Shown here piece after piece: positions 8,418-15,376 of a stretch of 23,349 nt of DNA (positions are counted from its first letter, which is position 1; every line of letters begins with the position of its first letter). The notes beneath the pieces were generated by a model. It did not search any database and was not told the origin of the DNA. It saw only the letters and a list, made by a program, of their open reading frames with translations. Made by a program: the position numbers and the translations under genes. Source of the stretch: CAYWVR01 sp964461715 (GTDB taxonomy: Bacteria; Planctomycetota; Phycisphaerae; FEN-1346); the NCBI GenBank assembly GCA_964461715.1, contig CAYWVR010000044.1:1-23349 (forward strand), read 5' to 3'.

Positions 8418-8445
8418 AAAACCGGGAACGCTCAGCGCTTCCCGG
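8418..8445 (-). terminator. Intrinsic terminator of the lnt-HEAT operon, stop codon in its loop
   Basis: On the minus strand the arms CCGGGAA (8445-8439) and TTCCCGG (8428-8422) are extended, past one bulged base, by CGC/GCG. They close on a 3-base loop, which is the TGA stop codon of the HEAT-repeat gene (8434-8432). A TTTT tract (8421-8418) follows directly. Stem, bulge, loop and T tract are all visible, so this is a solid Rho-independent terminator. Confidence 0.75.
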
Positions 8446-9442
8446 CGCCGGCCGCGTCGGTCTTCTCCTCCTCCCGGATGCGATCGCGCCACGGGGACCC
8501 CGCCGTCCGGATCTTGAGGATCGCCGCCGCCGCCGTCACCCGCTCAAGCGGCGCCGGCCGATCCAGCATCTCCCCGAGCGGCTCCAGGGCCGGCGCGTAG
8601 CCCGCCTCGCCCAGCTCCATCGCCGCCAGGCTCCGCGTCTGAACGTCCGGCTTCCCTTCCACCTCGGCGTCCAGAAGCTCCAGGAGCATCGTGATCCGCA
8701 GGAGGTCTCCCAGTTGGGCCAGCGACCCGATCGCCGCCAGCTTCACGTCCAGGAACCGCTGGCTGAGGGCCAGCTGCTCCAGCCGCGGGACGTCCTCCGC
8801 GGCGCCGAGGCGGCCCAGGAGGCGCGTGGCGGCGGCCCGGACCGTGTGACGCGGGTGCGACGTCAGCCGCCGGACCCGCTCCCGACCCGCCGTCGACCCC
8901 AGCCGATGCAGCGCCTCGGCGGCCCGCAGCACCACCAGGGCGTCCGGATCGTCCAATTTGACCTCCAAAAGGCCCTTCGCCGACGGATTGCCCATCAGGC
9001 CCAGCAACCACGCCGCCGTCCGCCGGACCGTCACGTTCGGGCTCGCCAGGCCGTCCCGGAGCCATTCCATCTGCGAGGGATCGCCCGTCATGGCCAACCC
9101 GTACGCCGCCGCCAGCCGCACCACCGGGTCCGCGTCGGTCGCGCGGCGGCGGAAGAGGGTGCGATACTCCGGCCTCCGCATCCGGCCCAGGGCGGCCAGG
9201 GCGACGGTCCGGAGCCGCGGGTTGCCGGCCTCGGCCAGCGTCTCGAGCTCCGGGCGGGCCCGCGAGGCCCCCACCTCCATCACCGCCTCGGCCGCGTAGC
9301 CCTGGATCATGGGCTGGCCGGATCGCAGGGCCTCGACGAGGACCCCGTAGGCGTCCGTCTCGCCGGCTTCGGACCGCCCGTTTCGGCCGCACCCGGCGGC
9401 GGCCAGGGCGGCCAAAAGGGCCATCGTCAGGGGAATTCTCAC
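8432..9442 (-). CDS. HEAT-repeat protein, possibly a lipoprotein, coupled to lnt
   Basis: A 336-residue protein made almost entirely of short alpha-hairpin repeats of the PBS-lyase HEAT type. Each has a pattern like D-P-V-V-R-L-A-A-A-Y-G-L or D-A-L-V-V-L-R-A-A-E-A-L, with at least seven units between about 40 and 320. Such solenoids bind other proteins. The first 18 residues form a signal peptide ending AAAGC; Cys18 could be lipidated, though Ala rather than Leu at -3 makes the lipobox weak. The GTG start at 9442 overlaps the lnt stop (GTGA, 9442-9439) and has GAGGAGG 8 bases upstream, so translation is coupled. The longer frame to 9544 lies inside lnt and is rejected. The binding partner is unknown. 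Confidence 0.8.
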   Translation of the reverse strand: MRIPLTMALLAALAAAGCGRNGRSEAGETDAYGVLVEALRSGQPMIQGYAAEAVMEVGASRARPELETLAEAGNPRLRTVALAALGRMRRPEYRTLFRRRATDADPVVRLAAAYGLAMTGDPSQMEWLRDGLASPNVTVRRTAAWLLGLMGNPSAKGLLEVKLDDPDALVVLRAAEALHRLGSTAGRERVRRLTSHPRHTVRAAATRLLGRLGAAEDVPRLEQLALSQRFLDVKLAAIGSLAQLGDLLRITMLLELLDAEVEGKPDVQTRSLAAMELGEAGYAPALEPLGEMLDRPAPLERVTAAAAILKIRTAGSPWRDRIREEEKTDAAGAGKR

Positions 9443-11301
9443 GCCGTCGCCTCCTCGCGTTTCATCAGGAAATGCATCGCCGCGGCCACCCCCGCCAGCA
9501 GAATCGCCCCCACGGCGCAGCCGCGCGCGAACCCGTCCCCCCATCGCGTATACGGGGCCAGCCGGTCGTCCAGGGCCAGCGTCCCGACGACGTACCCCTC
9601 GACGGCGCGGCGGTTTCCGTCGGCGTCGGCGACGACCTCGTGGATGCGGCCGTCGGCGTCAATCAGGGCGCTGATCCCCGTGTTGACGCTTCGGACGATG
9701 GGAACCCGGTTCTCCACCGCCCGGAAGACGCACAGGTTCAGGTGCTGGGCGTGTTCGGCGGTGCCCGCGAACCAGCCGTCGTTGGAGATGTTGACGATCA
9801 AATGGACGCTCTTGGCCCTGTCCCGCCCCGTCGGCTGAACCATGTCGCGGATGCGGTAGGCAAAGGCGTCCTCGTAGCAGATGGCCGCCTGGAACCGCAT
9901 CGGGCCGTCCGCCGTCTCGACGACGAAGGGCTCCTGCCGCCGCCCCCCCGGCGTTAGGCTGTAATCGTACGGATACGGCGTAAAACGGCTGAGCAGGCGG
10001 TACAGCCAGGGCCAGCTCTCGCGGAACGGGACGGCCTCGCCGAAGGGGACGAGATGGTGTTTCGCGTAGACGTGCGCGGCCTCGTAGGGGGGCGTCTCGG
10101 GCCGGATCAGGAAGGCCGTGTTGCGGCGGGGACCCCGCGTCATGTAGCCGCCCTCGAACTCGTACGCCCCCTCCAGGTCCACGGCGTGGGCCCCGAAGAC
10201 CACGGGCGCGTCGGCCATGCGGGCGGCCTCCCGGGCGTGCTCCCAGTATCCGCGGGACCGGTTCTGGAGCTTCGAGAAGACCCGGACCATCGTCTCGTCG
10301 CCCAGGCGGGCCTCCAGGTCCGCCTCCAGGAAATCCTCGTTCAACGTGCCGGGAACCATGGTTTCGGGCCAGACCACCAGGTCCGGCTCGATGCCCTGCC
10401 GCGCGGCCTGGCGGAGGGCCTCCCGCGTCAACCGCACCTGATCGCCGATCATCCGCCGCTCGAAGGCCAGGACCTGGGCGAAACGGGCCTCGCGTTTGAC
10501 GTCCTGGGGCACGCTGGTCTGGACGGCGATGACGTTCACCTCGGGACCCGGCTCGACGGGCGAGAGCCGCCAGAGCCCATACCCGACCGTTCCCGCCCAC
10601 GCCAGGGCCACCAGGGCCCCTTCGGCGAGGATCGCGCGGCTGACGTGCCGCCCGCCCGCCATGCCCCGTGAACGGACCGTCAGCGGCCGCGTCAGGAGGT
10701 CCACCCCCAATCCGGAGGTCGCCAGGGCCAGGAAGCTGAGGGCCGGGGCCCCAAGGGCATCGGCGATCTGGATCAGCGTCAGGTTCTCGTACTGCGTGTG
10801 GGCCACGTAGAGCCAAGGAAGCCCCGTCAGAAGCCATCCGCGGACCCATTCCAGGGCTACCCAGAGGACGGGCGCCACCAGGGCCACGGGCAGGCGTGTG
10901 GCCCGCGTGATCCGCGCCAGACCCCACCCGAAAACCGCCCAGAATAGGCCCAGGAATGCGAAAAGCGGCTGCGGATACAGCCACCGCCCCACCCAGTCCT
11001 CGGCGAAGAACGCCGTCACCCAGAGGAGGTTGATATGGAAGAAGACGTATCCGCCCACCCAGGCCGCCCGGAAAACCCGTCTCGGCCGCGCCGTCCGCAC
11101 CGCCATCACCAGAAGCGGCACGAGGGCCACATATGCCACCCACGACCCCTCCACGGGAGGAAACGCCAGCGACAGCAGCAGGGCCGCCAGGACCGCCGGC
11201 AGATACGGCGTCAGCCGCCGGAGACGGGGCGCGCCGGGGACGGGAGAGGCGTCGGGTGGGGCCTGGCGAGGCTTCTTCTTGCGCGGTCGCTTGGCGGCCA
11301 T
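9439..11301 (-). CDS. lnt: Apolipoprotein N-acyltransferase
   Basis: A 620-residue inner-membrane enzyme that adds the third acyl chain to the N-terminal Cys of lipoproteins. The N-terminal half has several helices (about residues 32-240), and a nitrilase-like periplasmic domain follows from about 255. The catalytic triad is readable: Glu313 (VVWPETMVPG), Lys414 (AKHHLVPFGE) and Cys475 (AAICYEDAF). The conserved NISNDGWF and RAVENRVPIVRSVNTG stretches come after it. It is longer than the E. coli enzyme (about 510), with insertions around residues 335-400. The ATG at 11301 follows GGGGAAGGG and starts with a Lys/Arg-rich segment; the longer frame to 11427 would run past its own promoter. It heads a two-gene operon with the HEAT protein. 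Confidence 0.93.
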   Translation of the reverse strand: MAAKRPRKKKPRQAPPDASPVPGAPRLRRLTPYLPAVLAALLLSLAFPPVEGSWVAYVALVPLLVMAVRTARPRRVFRAAWVGGYVFFHINLLWVTAFFAEDWVGRWLYPQPLFAFLGLFWAVFGWGLARITRATRLPVALVAPVLWVALEWVRGWLLTGLPWLYVAHTQYENLTLIQIADALGAPALSFLALATSGLGVDLLTRPLTVRSRGMAGGRHVSRAILAEGALVALAWAGTVGYGLWRLSPVEPGPEVNVIAVQTSVPQDVKREARFAQVLAFERRMIGDQVRLTREALRQAARQGIEPDLVVWPETMVPGTLNEDFLEADLEARLGDETMVRVFSKLQNRSRGYWEHAREAARMADAPVVFGAHAVDLEGAYEFEGGYMTRGPRRNTAFLIRPETPPYEAAHVYAKHHLVPFGEAVPFRESWPWLYRLLSRFTPYPYDYSLTPGGRRQEPFVVETADGPMRFQAAICYEDAFAYRIRDMVQPTGRDRAKSVHLIVNISNDGWFAGTAEHAQHLNLCVFRAVENRVPIVRSVNTGISALIDADGRIHEVVADADGNRRAVEGYVVGTLALDDRLAPYTRWGDGFARGCAVGAILLAGVAAAMHFLMKREEATA

Positions 11302-11329
11302 GCCCTTCCCCGAGGTCCCCGGAACCCTG

Positions 11330-11358
11330 ATTCTGAGCCCCCGAGGCCACACTGTCAA
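11330..11358 (-). promoter_or_regulatory. Promoter of the lnt operon
   Basis: Minus-strand TTGACA (11358-11353) and CAGAAT (11335-11330) are 17 bases apart. The start of transcription would be near 11323, about 20 bases before the ATG at 11301. This promoter is one reason for choosing that start. Confidence 0.7.
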
Positions 11359-11380
11359 GCCTGTGCCCGTCTCGCGGCCC

Positions 11381-11410
11381 TTGCGGACGCCCTCCCCTAT
11401 CGGGTAGGAT
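11381..11410 (+). promoter_or_regulatory. Promoter of the fucose-isomerase-like gene
   Basis: TTGCGG (11381-11386) and TAGGAT (11405-11410) are separated by 18 bases. The start would be near 11417, leaving a leader of about 25 bases to the ATG at 11442. It is back to back with the lnt promoter, so the two genes diverge from a shared region of about 140 bases. Confidence 0.5.
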
Positions 11411-11441
11411 GCCCCCGTCACGTCCAAGCGAAAGGAATCCC

Positions 11442-12848
11442 ATGGCCAAGACCACCCTCGCCGTCCTCGTGGGAACCCGCGGATTCTTCCCGGCCGAGCT
11501 CGCCGCCGACGGACGCAAGCACGTCCTCCGAATCCTCAAGGAAGAGGGCTACGGGACCGTCTGCTTGCCGCGGAAGGAGGCCACGGGCGGAGCCGTCGAA
11601 ACCCTCGAAGACGCCAAAGCCTGTGCCGCCCTCTTCAAAAAGAAGGCCGACAAGATCGACGGCGTCGTGGTTACGCTGCCCAACTTCGGCGACGAGCGGG
11701 CGGTCGCGAATACCCTCCGATGGGCCGATCTCGGCGTTCCCGTGCTGGTTCACGCCTGGCCGGACGACCCCGGGGCCATGCGCCTGGGCGCCCGCCGCGA
11801 CTCCTTCTGCGGGAAAATGAGCGTCTGCAACAACCTCTTCCAGTACGATATCCCCTTCTCCCTGACTCACCAGCACACCGCCGAGCCCGACGGACAGGGC
11901 TTCCGGGCCGATCTGGCCCGGTTCGCGGCCACGTGCCGCGTCGTCAACGGCCTGACGGACATCCGCGTGGGGGCCGTGGGGGCCCGGACGGGGCCGTTCA
12001 ACACGGTCCGTTTCTCCGAGAAGATTCTCGAAGCCCATCGCATCTCAGTCGAGACGCTCGACCTGTCGGAGGTCCTGGGCCAGGCCGAAGCCCTGAAACC
12101 CTCGGATTCGGGCGTCAGACGCAAGAAGAAGGCCATTTCCGAGTATACCGATACCTCCGCCGTCGGCGACGAGCCGCTCGATCGGATGGCCCGTTTCGGC
12201 GTCGTTCTCGACCGCTGGGCCCGCGAGAACGACCTCGTCGGCACCGCCATCCAGTGCTGGACGGCCCTGGAGGAGTTCTACGGCATCGTTCCATGCACGT
12301 TGATGAGCATGATGAGCGAATCGCTTGTCCCGAGTGCCTGCGAAGTGGACATTACGGGCCTTCTGGGCATGCTGGCCCTGGCGCGGGCCACGGAAACCCC
12401 CGCCGCCCTCGTCGACTGGAACAACAACTACGGCGGCGAATCGAACAAGGCCGTCGTCTTCCACTGCTCAAACCTGCCGAAAAGCCTCTTCGAGCGCCAT
12501 AGAATGGACATTCAGGAGATTATCGCCACCTCCGTCGGGGCCGACCGAACGTGCGGGACCATCGTCGGACGCCTGAAGACCGGCCCCTTCACATTTTGCC
12601 GCGTCGATACCGACGACCTGGAGGGCGAAATCCGGGCCTACGTGGGCGAGGGACGCCTTACGGACGATCCCTTGAAGACGTTCGGGGGATACGGCGTCGT
12701 GGAGATCGCGAACCTCCAGAACCTCCTCTCGATCATCTGCACCGAGGGGTTCGAGCACCACGTCGCCCTCTCCCGCGGCGAGGTCGCGGCGGCGATCGAG
12801 GACGCCTTCGACACATACTTAGGCTGGGACGTTTACAGGCACGGGTGA
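11442..12848 (+). CDS. L-fucose/L-arabinose isomerase family protein
   Basis: A 468-residue soluble protein of the L-fucose/L-arabinose isomerase fold. These enzymes interconvert aldose and ketose sugars with a Mn ion. An N-terminal Rossmann-like part (about 5-170, VVVTLPNFGDE) is followed by the central domain and a C-terminal beta domain. Candidate metal ligands are Glu301 (ACEVDITG), Asp325 (ALVDWNNN) and His341 (VVFHCSN), matching the Glu-Asp-His order of the family. The substrate cannot be read from the sequence; many relatives are not true fucose isomerases. ATG 11442 has AAAGGA 5 bases upstream. It is a lone plus-strand gene whose 3' end faces a sulfatase, which fits a sulfated-sugar pathway without proving one. 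Confidence 0.82.
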   Translation: MAKTTLAVLVGTRGFFPAELAADGRKHVLRILKEEGYGTVCLPRKEATGGAVETLEDAKACAALFKKKADKIDGVVVTLPNFGDERAVANTLRWADLGVPVLVHAWPDDPGAMRLGARRDSFCGKMSVCNNLFQYDIPFSLTHQHTAEPDGQGFRADLARFAATCRVVNGLTDIRVGAVGARTGPFNTVRFSEKILEAHRISVETLDLSEVLGQAEALKPSDSGVRRKKKAISEYTDTSAVGDEPLDRMARFGVVLDRWARENDLVGTAIQCWTALEEFYGIVPCTLMSMMSESLVPSACEVDITGLLGMLALARATETPAALVDWNNNYGGESNKAVVFHCSNLPKSLFERHRMDIQEIIATSVGADRTCGTIVGRLKTGPFTFCRVDTDDLEGEIRAYVGEGRLTDDPLKTFGGYGVVEIANLQNLLSIICTEGFEHHVALSRGEVAAAIEDAFDTYLGWDVYRHG

Positions 12849-12855
12849 CCCGCTG

Positions 12856-12891
12856 TCAACCTGCGCAATCCTGGCAACCTGGGCAACCTCC
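12856..12891 (+). repeat. Four tandem 9-base units after the isomerase stop
   Basis: TCAACCTGC, GCAATCCTG, GCAACCTGG and GCAACCTCC follow one another without gaps, starting 7 bases after the stop codon. The units share a CAAYCTG-like core. Slippage is the simplest origin; a function is not evident. Confidence 0.6.
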
Positions 12892-13296
12892 CGACCCCCA
12901 TTTGGCGGGATTCGTGAAACGTTTTATCCCTAAGCGACACACTTTCTGCGACTTTTCGCGACTTCTTGGGGGGAAGCGACTCCCTTTTCGCCCCTTTTCC
13001 CCCCCTTCTTGCGGGAAGTTGGCCCCCTTGCGTGACGCAAAACCTTTCAGCCCTCCCCCTTGTGCGTCAACCGAGGCGCGCCCCGACCGCAATGACCGAG
13101 GCCCGGTTGGCTCAGGCCCCCATCGCCTGACGCAAATCACGAAACCCGTGACGCAAGAAGCAAACCCTCGGCGGGCGGCGCGGCTGCATCACTCGCATGG
13201 ACATCTGGCGATGTGTCTCGACGGTGGTGGCACGGGTCCCGGCGCATCGGGGTCGCCGCTTCGGCGCGGCCCATGGGCACGCCGCCGCGCGACGCG
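12892..13296. other. Gene-free convergent interval with two families of short repeats
   Basis: I see no convincing gene here, and both neighbours end toward it. GCGAC followed by a pyrimidine run occurs four times (12934, 12948, 12958, 12976). TGACGCA occurs four times: plus strand at 13033, 13128 and 13149, minus strand at 13069-13063. The copy at 13033 is part of a perfect palindrome, TTGCGTGACGCAA (13028-13040). Two copies are exactly 21 bases apart. A long polypyrimidine run covers about 12980-13014. A small CGCCG-CTT-CGGCG stem lies near 13256-13268. No T-tract terminator for either gene is clear. Confidence 0.5.
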
Positions 13297-14817
13297 TCAC
13301 GTCACGGCCACGGTGTCGCCGGTCGCCTCCTGCCACCGGGCCAGCCGGGCGGTGAGGCGCCGGACGAGGTCGCGGTGCTCGGGACGGGCGGCAAGGTTCG
13401 TCGTTTCGCCGGGGTCGCGGGCGAGATGGTAGAGCTGGGGGCGGTCGGCGTCGAAGAGGCAGAGCTTCCACCCGTCGGGCGCGACGACCATGCGGAAGTT
13501 CGACATTGCCGCCCGCCGGAGCTCGTCCTTCGAGGCCAGCGGGCTCTCGAGGTATTTGTCCTTCGGCGGCTTCGTTCGCGCGTTCCACTCGACGAAGACG
13601 GGGTCCTCGCCCGGCGCCTCGCCGCGCAGCGCGGGCACGAGGCTCTGCCCGGGCAGGCCCCGGCCCGCCTTCGAGCCCATCAGGTCGAGCAGCGTCGGCA
13701 CGAGGTCGATGTTCGAGACGGGCCGGGCCACGCGCCGGCCCTTGCGCAGGCCGGGGGCCCGCACGAGGAGCGGCACGCGGACCGACTCCTCGAAGCTGAC
13801 GCCTTTGCCGCCGAGGGCGTGCGCGCCGAGCATCTCGCCATGGTCGCTCGTGAAGACGACGATCGTGTCCTCGGCCCGGCCAAGCCGCTCGAGCTCGCCG
13901 AGGATCGTCCCGACGCTGCGGTCCACCTGGGCCACCATGCCCCAGTAGATTCGCATGAGGTCGCGGCACTTTTTGGCGTCCTCGGCCCGCCACCCCTCTT
14001 TCCCGCCTTCGGACTTATGCCGATACCAGAGCGGCGCGGTCTCGCCGAGGTCGTCGAAGACGTTTGCGGGCGGCTCGATGGAGGCCGGATCGTGCAGTTC
14101 GTTGAGCGGCCCGTTGAACGGGTTGTGCGGCTCGAGGTAGTTGACGTGCAGGATGAACGGCCGGTCCTTGTGTCGCCGGAGGAAGTCGGTCGCCTTGGCC
14201 GCGAGGAACGACGGCTTGCAGTGCGCCTCGGGCAGCGTCGTGCAGTACTGGCGGCCGAAGCGGTCGTAGGCATCGGGCTTGTAGCCGCGATCCTTGAGCC
14301 AGTGGTAGTAGGCGGGCTTGGCCGTCTTGTCGCGGCCCTCGGAGTAATAGGCCTCGTAGTACTCCGTGGCGGCCCACTCCTGGAAACCGTGCTGAGCGAA
14401 AATCTCGTCCCCGAGGTGCCACTTGCCGAAGTAGCCTGTGGCGTAGTCGGCGTCGTCGAGGAGCTCGGGCAGCGTCTTCGTGTCGGGGCGCAGGGGGATG
14501 TTATTCCGCACGCACCCGTTCTGGTGCGGCCAGAGGCCCGTCAGGACGGTCGACCGCGAGGGCGTGCAGACGGGCTGGGAGACGTAGGCCCGCTCGAAGA
14601 CGGCGCTCGTCTCGGCCAGCCGGTTGAGATTCGGCGTCCGGACCGCCGCGTTGCCGTAGGCGGCCAAGGTGTCGAACCGCTGCTGGTCGGTCCAGAGGAC
14701 CAGGAGGTTGGGCTTGCGGGCGGGCGTCGACGTGCCGATCGCCGGCGCGCCCACGGCCATCGCCCCCGCTCCCACAACCGCCGTCCTCAGGAACCGTCGT
14801 CTCGTCACACCGCCCAT
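13297..14817 (-). CDS. Tat-exported type I sulfatase
   Basis: A 506-residue sulfatase that hydrolyses sulfate esters after export. A Tat signal (TRRRFLR, residues 5-11, then an Ala/Gly-rich helix to about 29) sends the folded protein out. The sulfatase core follows: Asp44 in LWTDQQ, the Cys84-T-P-S-R motif whose Cys is converted to formylglycine, GKWHLG (131-136), His231 in LEPHNPF, and the metal pair Asp325-His326 in TSDHGE. The Cys-type motif needs an FGE or anSME maturase elsewhere in the genome. ATG 14817 is preceded by AAGGAGGTG with a 6-base gap; the frame upstream to 14889 is low-complexity. Substrate cannot be told, but polysaccharide sulfates are usual in planctomycetes, where such genes are many. 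Confidence 0.93.
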   Translation of the reverse strand: MGGVTRRRFLRTAVVGAGAMAVGAPAIGTSTPARKPNLLVLWTDQQRFDTLAAYGNAAVRTPNLNRLAETSAVFERAYVSQPVCTPSRSTVLTGLWPHQNGCVRNNIPLRPDTKTLPELLDDADYATGYFGKWHLGDEIFAQHGFQEWAATEYYEAYYSEGRDKTAKPAYYHWLKDRGYKPDAYDRFGRQYCTTLPEAHCKPSFLAAKATDFLRRHKDRPFILHVNYLEPHNPFNGPLNELHDPASIEPPANVFDDLGETAPLWYRHKSEGGKEGWRAEDAKKCRDLMRIYWGMVAQVDRSVGTILGELERLGRAEDTIVVFTSDHGEMLGAHALGGKGVSFEESVRVPLLVRAPGLRKGRRVARPVSNIDLVPTLLDLMGSKAGRGLPGQSLVPALRGEAPGEDPVFVEWNARTKPPKDKYLESPLASKDELRRAAMSNFRMVVAPDGWKLCLFDADRPQLYHLARDPGETTNLAARPEHRDLVRRLTARLARWQEATGDTVAVT

Positions 14818-14872
14818 CGTCGCACCTCCTTCGCCTCGTTCCCCGCGGCCGCCGCCCCCGTCAGGTCCCGCC

Positions 14873-14902
14873 AGCCTACCCGGCCGCACGCCGCCGTGCC
14901 AC
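14873..14902 (-). promoter_or_regulatory. Weak candidate promoter of the sulfatase gene
   Basis: Minus-strand TAGGCT (14878-14873) could be a -10 with GTGGCA (14902-14897) 18 bases upstream. The -35 is poor, so activation by a regulator would be needed if this is the real promoter. Confidence 0.25.
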
Positions 14903-14923
14903 CTCTTTCCTCGCCCAGGTCCG

Positions 14924-14983
14924 TCACGGCACGCGGGCCTGGCCGTAGCGGTGTCCGGTGGAGGGCGAGCGGGCCTGGCTCAT
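14924..14983 (-). pseudogene. IS3-family transposase orfB, first 19 codons only
   Basis: An ATG overlapping the orfA stop (ATGA) opens MSQARSPSTGHRYGQARVP and then meets TGA. In intact relatives this start continues into the DDE integrase domain. Everything after RYGQARV is gone, so no catalytic residue is left. Confidence 0.6.
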
Positions 14984-15315
14984 CGCCTCGACCTTCTCCC
15001 GGGGAAAGGGCGTCCGGTCTCCAGCCGGTCGATCTTCTCTTCGAGGAGTTCGTTGGTCATCGCGAGGTCGCCGATCTTCGCCTGGAGGCGTTTCATCTCC
15101 TCGTGGCGGGGGCCGCTCGGGTCGTGGCGGACCTTGAGGCCGGCGGTCCCGGCGGCGAGGAAGGCGTCGCGCCACTGGGCCAGGCGTGCCGCGGTGACGC
15201 CGAGACTCCGGGAGAGCGTTTCGAGGTCCTCGCCGCGCAGCAGCCGCAGGACGGCGTCGGTCTTGCGGCGCGCCGAGAAGCGTCCGCGGCCGGCCGCGCG
15301 GCCGTAGCGCGCGGC
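14980..15315 (-). pseudogene. IS3-family transposase orfA remnant, 5' truncated
   Basis: On the minus strand an open frame gives GRGRFSARRKTDAVLRLL, then GEDLETLSRSLGVTAARLAQWRDAFL, which is the helix-turn-helix of IS3-type orfA proteins. A leucine-zipper-like helix follows (EEMKRLQAKIGDLAMTNELLEEKIDRLE), then RRSRR and TGA at 14982-14980. No ATG, GTG or TTG opens the frame upstream: it runs backwards into the terminator of the PEP-CTERM gene. The 5' end is therefore lost. About 105 codons remain. It cannot be active, though the HTH is intact. Confidence 0.7.
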
Positions 15316-15349
15316 AAAAAACGGGCCCCCGCGAGGAGCGAGAGCCCGT
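15316..15349 (-). terminator. Strong intrinsic terminator of the PEP-CTERM gene
   Basis: On the minus strand ACGGGCTCTCGC pairs with GCGGGGGCCCGT over 12 positions (two G-U wobbles) around the loop TCCTC. A run of Ts follows (plus-strand A tract 15316-15321). It starts 28 bases after the stop codon of the PEP-CTERM gene. Confidence 0.88.
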
Positions 15350-15376
15350 TCTCATCTCAAAACGAGGAGATTCGCT

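Larger units (their letters stand above)
14924..15315 (-). mobile_element. Remnant of an IS3-family insertion sequence
   Basis: The two pseudogenes in orfA-orfB order with an ATGA overlap show an IS3-type element cut at both ends. I could not find terminal inverted repeats or a target duplication, as expected after truncation. Its right end abuts the PEP-CTERM gene terminator and its left end lies about 107 bases before the sulfatase start. Confidence 0.6.

Noticed and set aside
12842..12852. CGGG-TGA-CCCG hairpin as terminator of the isomerase gene
   Set aside because: Only four pairs and no T tract follow, so it is too weak to call, despite the stop codon in the loop.
12856..13140. A 94-codon minus-strand ORF in the convergent gap
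   Set aside because: Its residues are Arg/Gly/Lys-rich and follow from the short DNA repeats; there is no ribosome site or recognisable motif, although a real small basic protein cannot be fully excluded.
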